Origin: UBA6215 sp964484255
GTDB taxonomy: Bacteria > Omnitrophota > Gorgyraeia > Pluralincolimonadales > Pluralincolimonadaceae
Reading direction: 5' to 3'
DNA: 6,152 bases
Assembly: GCA_964484255.1 (NCBI GenBank)
Contig: CAZAEH010000047.1
Span: 1-6,152, forward strand
Position 1 is the stretch's first letter, and each line of letters starts with the position of its first letter. The notes beneath the pieces are model-generated. The model was not told where the DNA came from and did not search any database. It saw nothing but the letters and a program-made list of their open reading frames with translations. Below, piece by piece: positions 5,915 through 6,152 of this stretch. Position numbers and translations under genes: made by a program.

Positions 5915-6152
5915 CTGACGGCTCCTGCGGATATGGCCGCGTAGCGCAGCCTGTAATATACATTATTGAACTTGTCCAATATCTTTACCCTCAAGCTTCC
6001 TTTTTCGGCCTCTCTCATAAGGGCCTCGAGCCTGCTGCGCCCGCGCCTTTCGATGCAGGATACGGACCCGGCAGGATCCTTGGCGCATATGACCCGGATA
6101 AACTCGTCCCCGTAGCAAGCCCTAAACCCGTTATCACCCAAAACCCCGGAGA
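5911..6152 (-). CDS. C-terminal fragment of an unidentified protein, cut by the window edge
   Basis: The frame is open from the window edge to a TGA at 5913-5911, giving 79 visible residues ending in SAGAVR. A TTG codon at 6141-6139 could be taken as a start. However, the frame continues upstream through Ser-Gly-Val to the edge and no ribosome binding site is visible, so this is more likely the tail of a longer protein. The fragment is rich in Arg and Lys, with no transmembrane segment and no motif I recognise with confidence. The stretch GSVSCIERRGRSRLEALM followed by a Glu-Lys-Gly turn faintly recalls the C-terminal region of F420-hydrogenase beta-subunit-like proteins (FrhB type), which do occur in polysaccharide clusters. 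This resemblance is weak and I do not assign it. Its stop overlaps the start of the cytidylyltransferase gene by 4 nt (ATGA), so it belongs to the same operon. The reading frame is well supported; the function is unknown. Confidence 0.7.
   Translation of the reverse strand, partial: SGVLGDNGFRACYGDEFIRVICAKDPAGSVSCIERRGRSRLEALMREAEKGSLRVKILDKFNNVYYRLRYAAISAGAVR
5922..5926 (-). promoter_or_regulatory. Shine-Dalgarno site of the cytidylyltransferase gene
   Basis: AGGAG lies 7 nt upstream of the ATG at 5914-5912 and inside the last codons of the preceding gene. Together with the ATGA stop/start overlap it fixes this start codon and suggests translational coupling between the two genes. Confidence 0.75.

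Noticed and set aside
6139..6141. TTG as the start of a separate 76-aa protein
   Set aside because: The frame remains open upstream to the window edge and no ribosome binding site is visible, so a truncated longer protein is more likely.

Overview
The window is a stretch of a surface-glycan (capsule, O-antigen or protein-glycosylation) biosynthesis cluster. Every supported gene lies on the minus strand, so transcription runs from position 6152 down to 1. The genes are nearly contiguous: one 4-nt ATGA overlap, two 1-nt gaps, a 16-nt gap, an overlap of up to 41 nt, and a 13-nt gap. No internal promoter or terminator was found, which is what one transcript with coupled translation would look like. 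Both ends of the window cut through genes.

In transcription order: (1) the C-terminal end of an unidentified protein (6152-5911); (2) a 243-aa CMP-sugar synthetase-like cytidylyltransferase of the NeuA/KdsB type (5914-5183); (3) a 448-aa fusion of a family-2 glycosyltransferase and a second cytidylyltransferase-like domain, the latter with a shortened nucleotide-binding loop (5181-3835); (4) a 332-aa FkbM-family methyltransferase with a C-terminal extension (3833-2835); (5) a 274-aa class I SAM methyltransferase (2818-1994); (6) a 649-aa GT-B-like putative glycosyltransferase (2034-85, start uncertain); (7) the first 23 or so codons of a membrane protein (71-1).

A workable reading is that gene 2 activates an acidic sugar (a nonulosonic acid such as a sialic, legionaminic or pseudaminic acid, or Kdo) with CTP. 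Genes 3 and 6 would transfer sugars, genes 4 and 5 would methylate the glycan or a precursor, and the membrane protein may help export it. The identity of the sugar cannot be read from this window, because no NeuB-, NeuC- or KdsA-like synthase gene is present.

The most unusual item is the fusion protein. Its C-terminal half keeps the outline of the CMP-sugar synthetase fold but has lost the conserved loop that binds CTP and both acidic positions near the C-terminus, while an apparently better preserved paralogue sits immediately upstream.

Organism: a bacterium with a glycan-coated surface. Base composition is near half G+C by eye, with free use of ATA (Ile) and AGG (Arg) codons. This would suit uncultured diderm lineages such as Omnitrophota or deltaproteobacterial groups, but that is only a guess. 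Composition looks even across the window, and no insertion sequence, tRNA, CRISPR array or other mobile-element mark was seen.
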